From NCBI RefSeq assembly GCF_011386835.1, contig NC_088795.1, positions 18,298,941-18,362,940 of the forward strand: a stretch of 64,000 nucleotides of DNA, given 5' to 3'. The notes under the pieces were generated by a model. That model did not search any database. It saw only the letters and a program-made list of their open reading frames with translations, and was not told the DNA's origin. Of the stretch, positions 1-12,975 are shown piece after piece. A program made the translations under genes and the position numbers. Positions within the stretch are counted from its first letter, which is position 1, and every line of letters begins with the position of its first letter. Origin of the DNA: Chrysemys picta bellii (Eukaryota; Chordata; Testudines; Emydidae).

Positions 1-3000
1 ATCCCTGTCAATGCAGTTCTGAGCGGGAAGAATCCCAAACCACATTGGAACATGTCTTCAAGTGACAGTTTTCTACACTATATGTGCCACGCAAAGGTCT
101 TCAATTAAAGCTTGTTCATCTAGAAGGGGGCAGAAGGAAAGTTAAGGCCACTTACCTGGTTGGTGTCTGCCGGAAGGAAAGCCAATGCAGTAGCAATGCT
201 GCCCTGTGCAGCCAACAGATTGGCATACTGACTCATCTTCTCAGCCAGAAGAGCCCCGACAGCATCAGCGTCCATAGATCGTGTAAACTGCACAGCCTTA
301 CGCAGGATTACTACTTTCTCAATGAGGTCCTGGGGGATTATGACAGAGGGAAAAACAGCAACTTAATGGGATCAACTGAGAGAAAATGGCCACTAACTAC
401 AGCATGTCAGTAACAGACTCGAGGTCAACCTTGCATACTACACAGTTCTCATTACATTATTTTAAACAGAGTGAAAATAAAGATTTTCCCAACCATTATT
501 AGCTGGTTTTCTGTGTAACATTCAGAGACAGCAAGATAATAGAACAGTAATCAGTGACCATTAATTTCAGTGCATTTTAAAATGTACTGACATTAAATAA
601 ACCAGTAGTAATCTGGTTACTCCATAAAGAAAAGCTTTTAAAAATTCTTATTTTATGAGATCTAAGGTACCTGTTGATTATCAGCAGCCATTTTTTCTAG
701 TATTAGTCAACAAAAGAATGTTATTTACTGCTGTTACAAAATTTTTCTAGAAACATAAAGCAGAGATGGGAAAGACCAGTTAGGTCATTTAATCCATCTT
801 CTCGCCAATGCAGGATTGTTCCCTAACTTACCATTAATAGTGTTTTGGCAATTCTAGTTTTAACCGTCTTAAGCAAAGAGGATTCAACCACTCCCTCTGG
901 GAGACTATTCCACAGTCTAATCGTTCTTACTGACAAGAAATTGTTCTTGATATTCATCATAAATTTTCAATTTCTTGATTCCATTCCATGACTCCTAGTT
1001 AAACCCATGTACCATTCAAAATAATTCTCCTCATTGCTTGCACCACCCTTTAACAACTGTGCCTCTGTATATGCAGCCCAAAACTGCATTGGCCCTTTTT
1101 TTCCAAAAATTTTAACTACCAAACAGCACTGCAAACTCCGTGTTCAATGAAATGTCTACTATCAACCCTTGCTCTCTTTCTGAAACCTATTCCCCAGTTT
1201 CCTCCTTCCCATTGACCAGCTGTGTTTTGGATTATTTTTCTCCCAGATGTCATTAGTATTTTTTTCCCCAGTTGCATCTCACCTAGGATGACCAGATGTC
1301 TCGATTTTATAGGGACAGTCCCAATATTTGGGGCTTTGTCTTATACAGTATAGGTGCCTATTATCCCCCACTCCCCGGCCTCTGTCCCGATTTTTCATAC
1401 TTGATATCTGGTCATCCTAATCTCATTGTGTTATTTTCTGTTCACATTTCTTATCTTTCTCTTATTCCTCCATCCTCACTTGTGTTTGCAATAGCTCCCA
1501 GTTTAGTATAATTTGTTAATTTCATTCATGTACAGTTTACTCCCTCTTCTAGACCATTAATGAAGGTACAATGTTTAAAAAATCCAGACCCACACATGAA
1601 TCGCAATAGTACACCACTAGTATTATGTGTTTATTGGACTGTTCTCTAGTTCAGTCATGTTTTTTCCCAGTAAGTGAATATCTTAATAAATAGCCAAGCT
1701 CCTCCCCCGTCCCCCCCCCCCGCAGGATTAAAATAATAGTTTCTGGGATGTCCATTCTCCCATATCACCGTTCGCTGAGGCCTAATATTAGCTCATTTGT
1801 GGTTTTTATAGTCTGAACTGGTGAAGCAAAACAATCAAAATGCAAATTCAAATCTGAGATATTTTTGTAACAAGGAAATCTTGTTCAGAAGACTGAAAAG
1901 TAATTCTAGTTATTTGAAATTCAACTACAAATACAGTTCAAAAATATTTCTGTTTTCTTCAGCCCACTGCAAATAGTGACCTGCTTGGCAGTATTACAAT
2001 AAGCTACTTCTAAAATTGAAGTCCAAAGCAATTTCATAGGACAGCATCATAAAAAGAAAAAAATGCAAGAATTCCCTTATAGTGGGGAAACGGATATTGA
2101 CTTTGCCTTAAGCACAACACATATATATAAGTCCAAAAATAGATATATCCATGTCCACCTTCAAAAACACCTGTGACTAACTATTCTGGGTTTTACTTTT
2201 AGGTACTTCGTCCCCAAAGTTTCTAAACCATCTATTCCAAAAGCAAGAATTACAAAACAAATCAAGGTCTCTAATGAATTTAAATGATACATCAACCCTT
2301 GCAAAGAAAGTATATAAATTCAAAAATGCAACAGCCTTATTTTTACAAGCTGAGATAAACATTTAACATGTTTTGCAATATAGTGTCACCACAGGCCATT
2401 TATAAATAATCTTATTTTACTCATTAAAGTAACACATCACTTTCATGCTGAGGGATATGCAAGTCTGTCAAAATCCTGTATAAAAATAAACTTATTTAAA
2501 AGCCAAACTCACATACTTACCAAAAGTACCACACCAAATTATTACAGCATGTCACTCAACACTTTTCTTCACAAAGACACTAACCTGAAGGGACAAGGGG
2601 CTGTTTCCATCCTGAGCTCTAGTCCAACACGCAACTAGTTTCTCTACATTCCCAGCACAAATATAACACAGACAAGCCTGTGTCTGCAGGAGATTGTCCC
2701 CTTCGTTTTCAAGTCTAGTGCCCAACAGATCTAAGAATTATAAACAAAAAGCATTTGAGTCATCTCATAAAATACTTGATAATTAAAACAAAGTACCACT
2801 CAGGATGCTTGGACTAGCTCTAGGTAAGACAATGAAAATCCCTGTGATACTCAAATATATGCCAAAACTCTAAATTTAGCAAAATGTAGAAGAGAAACAT
2901 TAAAATTGTCATTGTTTTGTGCGTACCCACTCGGTCATTTAGGGTGCTGTTGAAAATGTTACCCATCTTGCACAGAGGGAATGCAGGCATTGTGACACAT

Positions 3001-6000
3001 TCCTGATACTGCTTGGCCAATGTGGCTCAGTGTTTATCTGCAGTCATAGGAACCCAAAGTGTGGGAACCCTCTTCCCTGACACTCATGCTGAAAACAGAC
3101 TAATTGTGCAACATGTTCATGTGTCCAAAGGGGACAAATGATGGGGGCTAGTCTGAACTTGTCCTACATTTTGATGTTTATTTGCATGTGTCTGGCAATC
3201 TGATTTGTTAGCACAATATATTTTGTCTTGTAGCTGTGGCAGTATCCATCATGTGAGTAATGTTAATAAGGTTTAGAACATAAGGCTGGTGTAACCTTGG
3301 CTAGCCATTGGTTTATTATGCTAATAAGGCGAGGTGAGACAGCGTGGTATGCAGGAGTGAACACATGATGTGGGTGGCTGGATTTCCTCTACATTCACCC
3401 TGGATTTCCTACTGACTTGCTGTGTGGTCTTTGGTGAGTCTCAAGGACTTCATCCACTGATTTCAACAGAAGCAAGAGCAAGCCTTTAACTCCTCTCTGC
3501 CTCGGTGTGGGCATCTGTGGAAAGGAGACAGCACTTCCCTCCTCCTAGCCATGGTGGGAGAATTAATTTTTCCAAGGTGCTTTAACAACTTAAAATGCTA
3601 ACACGGTTGTATACAGAAACAGCTACACTCAGACCAATGGTCCATCAAGCCAGTATCCAGTCTTCTGACACTGACCAATGCCACATATTTCAAAGGGAAT
3701 GAACAGAATGGGGCAATTATCAAGTGATCAACCCCGTCATCCAGGCCCAGCCTCTGGCAGTCAGAGGTTTAGGGACACCCAGAGCACGGGCTTGCATCCC
3801 TGACCATCTTGGCTAATAGCCATTGATGGACCTATCCTCCAGGAATTTATCTAATTCTTTTTTGAACCCTGTTATAGTTTTGGCCTTCACCACATAGCCT
3901 GTGGAATTCGGAGCCAGGGGGACTGTGCATTGTGTGAAGAAGAAGTTCCTTTTGTTTGTTTTAAACCGGTTGCCTATTAATTTCATTGGATGACCCTGGT
4001 TCTTCTGTTATGTGAAGGGGTAAATAACACTTCCATAAACCCCTTTAGTCATCTCTTTTCCATGATGAACAGTCCCATACTTTTCAATCTCTCCTCAAAT
4101 GGAAGCTGTTCCATACCCCTAATCATATGTGTTGCCCTTCCCTGTACCTTTTCCAATTCTAATGTATCTTTTCTGAGATGGGGCAACCTGAACTGCATGC
4201 AGTATTCAAGCTGTGGGGGCGTTCCATGGATTTATATAGAGGCATTATATTAGTTTCTGTCTTATTATCTAACCCTTTCCTAATGGTTCTTAACGGTGTT
4301 AGATGTTTTGACTGCTGCTGCACATTGAGCAGATGTTTTCAGAGAACTGTTTTCATGATGACACCAAGAACACTTTCTTGAGTAGTAACAGCTAATATAG
4401 ACCTTAACATTCTGTATGTACAGTTGGGATACATTTTCCAAAGTGCATTACTTTGCATTTTTCAACATTGAAATTCATCTGCCATTTTGTTGCCCAGTCA
4501 CTCAGTTTTGAGGTCCCATTGTAATTCTTGGCAGGCAGCTTTGGACTTAACTGTCTTGAGTAATGTTGTATCATCTGCAAACTTTGCCACCTCACTTTTT
4601 ATCCCCTTTTCCAGATCATTTATGAATATGTTGAACTGCACTGGTCCCAGTACAGATCCTTGCGGGACCCTTTTATTTACCTCTCCACTGTGAAAACTGA
4701 CCATTTATTCCTACCCTTTATTTCCTCTTTTAACCAGTTACTGATCCACATGAGGACCTTCCCTCTTATCCCATGACTGCTTACTATGCTTAAGAGCCTT
4801 TGGTGAGGGACCCTGTCAAAGACCTTCTGAAAGGCCAACTACACTATGTACACTGGAACACCCCTGTCTGCATGTTTGTTGATGCCCTCAAAGAATTCTA
4901 ATAGATGTGCGAAGCATGATTTCCCTTTACAAAAGCCATGTTGACTCTTCCCCAACAAATCATGTTAATCTGTCTGATAATTCTGCCTCATCTAGTCATG
5001 TTTCTGAAACATTTTAATTGGCATCCCATAAGAAAAGAATATTCTATACTGTTTTCTTAGCAGAGGCAGCTCTCATATTAATGGGCATCACTGCTGGCTT
5101 ATAGGAAAAGATAACAGTGGCTGTGCTTTGCTTTGGCCGTGAAGAGGTGTGACGTTGTGCAGTCTATATGGTTTTATAAAAACTTGATAATAAGTCAATA
5201 TAATGTAACTGAGATAGTTTTAGAGAAAATACGGTAATAAGTGAATGTAAGTAACTGGGATATGCCTCATGCAAAAGGTCTCTTGTAAGGTATCATTACA
5301 AAGCTTATAATCTACTGAGTGTGATCATCTGATTTGTATAAATGTACCACTCTTGTATCTAAAACTAGAAATATAAAATGTAACTCTGAGGGCCTATTGT
5401 AATTGTGTAAAGTGTGGACCATTAATGATGGTTTGGAATCTTGATGACTCCCATTGTCTGCAGATGGCTGTATTTACCTGTGAGTCTTCCTGTATATGTG
5501 TGTGCTGGCAAGTGAGTAATGAAGTCTTGCAGTGACATGTGATCATGTCACCTGAACTGGAATCCATCTTTAACCTGGTGCTTTTCCAGTGAGGGGGGGT
5601 GGAAACCCAGAGAGACAAAGAGTTCCCGCCTTATGCAAAAGATATATAAAGGGGGGGAAGAGAACAGAGAGGGAGAGAAGCCATCATGAAGAATCCCCTA
5701 GCTACCACCTGAGCTGCAACAAGAGCTGTACCAGGGGAAAGAATTGTGCCCAGGCCTGGAAGGTGTCCAGTCTGAGAAAAACTTACTGAAACATCTCTGA
5801 GGGTGAGATTATCTGTATTTAGTTTGATTAGGCATAGATTTGCGCATTTTATTTTATTTTGCTTGGTGACTTACTTTGTTCTGTCTGTTACTACTTTGAA
5901 CCACTTAAATCCTACTGTCTGTATTTAATAAAATCACTTTCTATTTAGTAATTCACTCAGAGTATGTATTAATACTTGGGGGAGCAAACAACTGTGCATA

Positions 6001-9000
6001 TCTCTCTATCAGTGTTATAGAGGGCGAACAATTTATGAGTTTGCCCTGCATAAGCTTTATACAGGGTAAAACAGATTTATTTGGGTTTAGACCCCATTGG
6101 GAGTTGGGCATCTGAGTGCTAAAGACAAGCTGTGAGCTGTTTTCAGGTAAACTTGCAGCTTTGGGACAGGAGATTCAGATCCTGGGTCTGTGTCTGGAGC
6201 CAGACGGGAGTGTCTGGCTCAGCAAGACAGGGTGCTGGAGTCCTGAGCTGGCAGGGAAAACAGGAGCAGGGGTAGTCTTTGCACATCGGGTGGCAGCTCC
6301 CAAGGGGGTTTCTGTGATCCAACCCGTCACAAGAGGCATACCGGTTCTTTCCATGTACAAACACCTCTGAATTGTACAATGATTTAGGAATGGATCACGT
6401 TGAGGGGTATGTTTCTTTTATTACAAAAAATTAAAACAATGAGTTTAATGCCTTATGAAAAAAAGAGTTGGACTGACATCCCTGGAGACTGAAGAGCTAT
6501 CTGTTCACAGAACAGATACAATAGGGGGAGCTGCATGTTGAACCAGGAACACAGACAGATTTGGTTGGGTAGGAGATGAAAGATAATAGAGTATTGATTT
6601 CAAGTTGATTGTATTCCTTTAAAATTCCAATGAGTTCCCATAATCCAAAATAAAGGAATTATCCAATGAACGAACTAATTATGAATAAATTAATTAATTT
6701 GAAGGAAAATAACTCTGGAGTATTTAAAAGCATAGTTTCACTAAAGTTGAGTAAAATAAATTACATCCATTCTTAAGTTTTCTTACCACAGAGAGCTGCA
6801 AATTCATCTGGCCTAGCATAAGTCAACACAGCAGCCAGCGCCTCTCTCCAGTTTTGCAAATCACATGACTGAACTATCTCCTTCCAGTTCTTTGTCACAA
6901 CGGCAGTGATGAGCTGGGAAGGAAAGAGAAAGACCGAATGATGTCTTTGTAGAATTCCCATTCCTGACACCATATCATTTATATCTATGCTGTGTGTCCA
7001 ACCCCACGGTATTTGGGACAGACACTTCACCATGACTCAACTAATCTGAAAGATTATGTAAATTCATGTTTAGATGGATCTAGTGAAACTTAGAAACCAG
7101 GGCAAAGGCAACACAGGACAGCAAGTACCCTTATTATAAAATTCACACCACGTGATGTGACGATCAGGTGCAGATGTCCCAGGGGGAAAAAAGAGGATCT
7201 GAACCACAAAGAATAAACAATCAAATCAACTTATTGTATATAATATTATTATACTATAAACGTGTATTGAATAAGAGGTTTTCTGAAAGTTGGTAACATC
7301 GTGGTGATTAGCAGTGATTGTCACCGGGGAGGAGGGATAGCTCAGTGGCTTGAGCATTGGCCTGCTAAACCCAGGATTGTGAGTTCAATCCTTGAGAGGG
7401 CCATTTAGGGAACTGGGGTAAAAATCTGTCTGGGGATTGGTCTTCCTGAGGTCCCTTCCAACCTAATATTCTATGATTCTATGATAGTATTACTGAGTGA
7501 GGTACGCATGGGTAGCGTGTAAAGTGTTACACAGGTGTGCTGGAAATATGTTCCTAAAATGTGTTCAGACAAAGCAATCTGAGTAGAGCAGATAAACAGG
7601 TTTGTCCTAGACAAAGGAATGTGGATTCACCAGTCTGCCAGGATCAAGCTTTGCAAGCAAAGTACAACAGAAGTACATTTGCATCTAAGGTAAATAAAGT
7701 GATCAAACTAATTAAAAAAGCAAATTGACCAGAGGATGAATAAAGGGGCTTGGCGCCTTTAGCCTGAAGAACAAGCAGCAGGGGAGAGGAACTTCTTCTG
7801 TGCTTACTTTTCGAAGAATACATTTCAGGGGGTTATTGTCTATAACAAGAAAGGGAGAGAACCCCTTAGGTGCCCATCACTGAGAAGACATAGGTACAGC
7901 ACGCTTTGAGCCTGTAAAAGTTGGATCCCCTAGTCTGAAACGCTATGAATGCTGGTAACTTGATGTACATACAAAAACTGCTTAGGCAAAGAAAGATTAA
8001 GTTTTAGTCACTTATTTTATAGCATGTTTTCTTTTGTTTTATTTGTAACCATACCTGTCTCTTTCTCTTGCTTAGTATCACTTCAATTTCTGTTCTTTGT
8101 TCATAAATTTATTCTTGTTTTATTACAAAACCATCTCAGTGCTGTTGTATGGAAGTGTGAGTCTTAGCTAACCTAACATGTTGGTGTGTATATTGTCTCT
8201 CTGGAGGCAGGGAACTTAATTTCTGTGAGTGTCCAGTGAGAGGGACTGGACACTGCAGGGAGACATCTCTGGGGAACTCGAGAACTGGGGTTCACTGATT
8301 ATCACCTACAAGGCAAGGTTTAGGCTGTCAGAGTCCTGAAGAGTTTGCTGGCAAGGCAGACAGGCTGATGTGTCAGAAAGCTGACACATACCTTATCAGC
8401 AGCAACACGCTCACTCTTGCTAAGGCAGAGTGGGAACATGGTGGCTCACAGCTCTGGGTGTCCTGAGTGCAACGTCACACGGGTACAGTAATCAGAAAAT
8501 TAGGGACAATGCAGATGCTTTAAAAAAATATTTTACAGTACAAGGTTAGCTTTGTTTGGTTAAGAATTTAGTTATAAAACTTCTGCACAACACAGGGCAA
8601 AGTGAGGGGTGTCACTGATTTTGTTCCTAAACTGCATGCCAATCAAACCTTTTAATTCCATTTTATTAAACTCTACGCCCCTGGCAGCCTACTTCACTGC
8701 AGTTAAAAGAGATTGCCCTAAGCAGAGGCAACCCAGACTTGCATCAACAATACTCTGTCCACTAACTGAACAACCCCACCCTTTGTCCTCTGAGCCAAAT
8801 TGTCAGGATCTTGATAGTATTCAGTTTTTTCTTCCCTGCCTCCAGCTCTGCCCTCCAGTTACTCATCCACTTCAGATGGAATACTGATTTACTCTGCAGC
8901 TGTGTTGATATTTAGTGAACAAGTGTAAGAAACACAGTTGGGCATAACAAACAGTTTGTATGACTTTAGAAGAAAAACAAAGGCAAGTAACTAATCAAAA

Positions 9001-12000
9001 AAAAATGTGCAATGACAAATGTATCACTTATTTGCTAACACAACACATAGGTAAGGGATTGGTGTTCCACAGAATTGTCTTTCCCAAAAGGATGGATTGC
9101 CAAAAGGAGTATGTGAAATACCACTACTTCTGTTCTTTAAGCTTACTAAAAATATCTAGAAAAGGTCTCAGAGAAGGGGACAGATTTTCCCTCTTTACCC
9201 TTGCCCCAGACAAAAGAAATTGGAACTGCCTTTGCCCCAATCGGATCATAGGGAATGGCCACTTAGAGACTTCAGATGGTGTGTTAGTGCTGGTCATGCT
9301 TTGCAGCCTTACGCCCTGAGCCAGAAAAGCACTTGAGCAACCTGCTCAACTTTAAGCACAGGAGCAGTCCCATTTGAAGCCACTGCTCCCCGTTACGCAT
9401 GTGATTAAGTGCTTTGCTAATTCAGGACCTTAGCATGAGGATAAAAACCTGCTCTTTTCAATTTTGCCTCCTCCTACTGCACCATTAAATGCCTTTCCCT
9501 GTCAAAGGAACAGTGAGAAGCAAGAACTGAAATACGCGGTCAGTTTCAAAATGCCAACTTTGGTAACAGTACGTCTAGATGGCTGCTCCTCTTGCTTTCA
9601 CCTTCTGCTGACCCTCTGACGCAAGTGAGCAGCAGGAGGCAAAGAACTGAAGGAGCATTGCCAGCAAGGCAGAAGCTGAAAAGTACAAATAACCAGATGT
9701 CCATATCACACCGTCTCATAGATGTCATGTGATTAGATTAGTCCCGCTATTCTTAGATAACCTTTGTACACAGTAAAGCAAAACATCAGCAAAAATCTCT
9801 GCTCCAACTGACTGGACAGAAATTAACATAGTAAGTGCTGCAGCTGGAGTAAGTACAGTACTTGCTAAAGATGACCAGATAAGAGACCGCACATACACTA
9901 AACACTGTTTAAACTAGATATTTATCCTTGTTCATCAGCGAGGATTCTTTTTACTCAATGTGATCAACACATTTTAAAAGGATGAGGAGAGTGTAGAGAT
10001 AAGAGTAAAAGCTGCTCTTCGTCCTAGCTAATAAGCCTGTTCTCTGCTTAACAATACACAAAACAGAAAACCACCCTTTCACTCACAGATCCAATGACTG
10101 AATTTACCCTACATTCAATTCTCCTAGAAACAAATGTATATAGATAGCAAGGAAAGTCGTATGTCACCAGAACATTAACAGTTTCAGGAATCTGCTGAAA
10201 GCCTATACACACAGATTTTGTTTTAGTTTTCAGTTGAAAAGCTACATACCCTGGTAATTTTGCTTTGCATCTTAGCAAAGTACTTTTTCTGAGTCCTTGA
10301 CAGCAGCTCTTGTCCACCTGCTATGGCCAATATGATGGCATCAGCCATGCGATTATCATGTAAGCAGAGATCAACCGCACTTTCGAAGTTACCAGTCAGC
10401 AAAGCCTGGGTAATCAAACCATCAACATCTGCAACAGGAGGAATAATTTAGTTTTAAAAATTTCACTGCTTCAAAATAAAATAAGCATTAAACATACAGT
10501 TATATAGGTGAGTCAAGTAGCAGCTTCTCTCTCACTGTGTGATGTTGGGCTGTTTTCTTCTTAAAGACCTTGATTCAGGAAAAAAATTAAGCACATTGCT
10601 ATTCAAGACGACACTTTCGTATATGCTTAAGTGCTGTCCTCAATAGGGTGGATTTCCTGAATCAAGGCCAAAGAGCCTGCAGCATTATCACCTTGTGCTA
10701 TGATCCCAAGAGATCTCAAACCCATTTGGCCAAGCCAGACCAGTACTTGGATACAAGATCTCCAAGAATCACGTACTTTAGTGTCTTAGGCTAGGTCTAC
10801 ACTGGGGGGGGAAATCGATTTAAGATACGCAAATTCAGCTACGCGAATAGCGTAGCTGAATTCGACGTATCCTATTCGACTTACCCCGCTGTGAGGATGG
10901 CGGCAAATTGACCGCCGCAGCTCCCCTGTCAACGGCGCTTACTCCTCCTGACGAGGTGGGAGTATGCGCGTCGATTTGGGGATCGATTTATCCGTCTAGA
11001 TGAGACGCGATAAATCAATCCCCGAGAGATCGATTTCTACCCACCGATCTGGGCGGGTAGTGTAGACTAGCCCATAGGAAGTACTGCTGGTATTTCACAA
11101 GGCAGCACTCTTTTTTCTGAGTCAGTACTGAAACTATGACCCAGTGTATTTTGTCAGGGCTTCTTGAAGTGCTATCTTGTGGATGAGATGTACAAGAAAG
11201 GCCTTGAACTTCGGTGGTCACTAAAGATCCCCTGGGAGTGTTGGTAAGAATGAGGTGTTAACACCCATCTCCTGACCAAATCTGAACTCTGCTAATAACA
11301 GTCTGTCTACTAAACCCTTCTTCTAGTTTCAGTGTCAACTGGTACAGGATCCTTCTTAACAATCTGTCTAAAAGTAGTGTTGCTATATGCAGTTAAAAAG
11401 GTGTCAAACGACCCAGAGGTGGATGCATTTCAGTGATGGGGATGCAATCCCTGTGTAATTCCTTACTTTTCCTAACACAGATGTTGTAGTACTTTGAGAT
11501 TGTTGGGTGAAAGCTAATATAGAAGTGCAAATAATTGAAATGCGGGTAAATAACAGACTCCCTGACATTCCCTAGGCAGAAGGCTCCATATAAAGAGAAT
11601 TTAGGTAATGCTACAGTTGCTGTATCTCAATAATTAAAAATATTTGCAAGTACCATGAAATCAATATAAACAGGTTTTTACCTCCACTGACAGAGATGTT
11701 AAACGTTTCTTTTCCAGAAGTCAGATCTTCAGTCTCCTCTTTTGTTCTCTAATAGAGAGGAAAAGTGCAGTTTTTCAGTCTATGCAAAGATTCGGCTAAA
11801 TAAATCCATGTTTGAAGACATACACCGTATATGGGAGGGTATGCTATGCTTTCTTACAGCCGTTCCCCAAGGGACCACTAACTTAGAATGAAAGAGCATT
11901 GTTATGCTCAGTCTTTCTACTCAATGTCATTAACTTCCCCCCAGCACCCGTACAAAGCAAATCTCTGAGCACTGTGGAAAAGCCGGGAACGTACCCAGTA

Positions 12001-12937
12001 ATCTACCTAGCTATGCAAATGTACAAACATAAAAACACACTGCTGACAGATCACTGGTGAGCATTATTAAAACTAGATGCAATTAGGGGAAAACACTCCA
12101 AAAATGTCAGGGTTCACACTTCACTGGGAAGAGGTTCATTTAAGTACCTGGGAGAGTATTTAGACATGCGAGCAATTACTTGGACAACAAGGTACAGCCT
12201 TGGGATTTCCATGCATGAATGCACAGAATAGTAATAATAAAAAAACCCTCCAGAAACTTTAGCTAATTAATCCTCACAGCCCACTGTGAGGAGTGCACAT
12301 GATAACATCCTCATTTTACAGAGAAGGAAACCAAAAAGTTACATAACCTGCTCAAGGTGTCAGGGTGAGTCAATGTCCAAGCATCTAATTGCTCCAGCAT
12401 GATGTATCAGGTTGGTATGTACTGCTTTTTAAATAATCATATATTTTTCCCCACAAAAAGGCTGATCTGTATGTTAATGCTACCTACCTAACACTTAACT
12501 TTACTGCACGGAGATCTGGTGCTTGATCCTGCAAGGTCCTGGGCACCCTGGCTCAATCCAGCAAAGCATTTAAGCACTTGCTTAGCTTTGGACATTGAAA
12601 TGAGACCACTCACATGCTGAAAATTAAGCAGATGCTTAAAAATGCTTTAGTGGATAAGGACCAGAGCATTCAGCAGCCTCTACAATAGAACCATTTATGA
12701 TCTTTCAGTGAAAAAACAAACAAACAATGATCTCAAATCCGATGTGAAAATCTGTGCACCACATGTTAATTTTGGTATTTAAAATAAAATTCATGTAGAA
12801 ATGCGTACTACCCAGTGGAAGTCTCCTTCAAACATGAGTTCTCAACCTTTTCATAGTGTGAACCAAACCTGAACAGAGAAACTGTTGATTGACCACGTCC
12901 CCTCTCATTTGCCATTGTGCAAATATGCGCAGGTACA

Positions 12938-12975
<38 letters not shown>

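Larger units (their letters stand above)
330..2584. other. SEC31A intron with old repeats
   Basis: This intron holds an old CR1 piece (about 765-1275), a 136-bp hAT-like MITE (1284-1419) and a C-run near 1709. The remainder is AT-rich with no recognisable coding or RNA gene. Confidence 0.7.
2731..6786. other. SEC31A intron; remainder outside the CR1 and LTR
   Basis: Outside the CR1 at 3615-5035 and the LTR at 5148-6331, I see an old MIR-like fragment near 3420-3600 and otherwise unremarkable AT-rich intron. Confidence 0.6.
10429..11681. other. SEC31A intron; rest of sequence
   Basis: Two MITEs (10567-10672 and 10789-11073) occupy part of this intron. The rest shows nothing recognisable. Confidence 0.6.

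Noticed and set aside
84..413. A 109-codon plus-strand frame at the left edge
   Set aside because: It is antisense to SEC31A coding exon 18.
7326..7490. A functional tRNA gene
   Set aside because: A- and B-box-like motifs are present, but the sequence continues into a SINE core and CR1-like tail and does not fold as a complete tRNA; the same applies at 27207.
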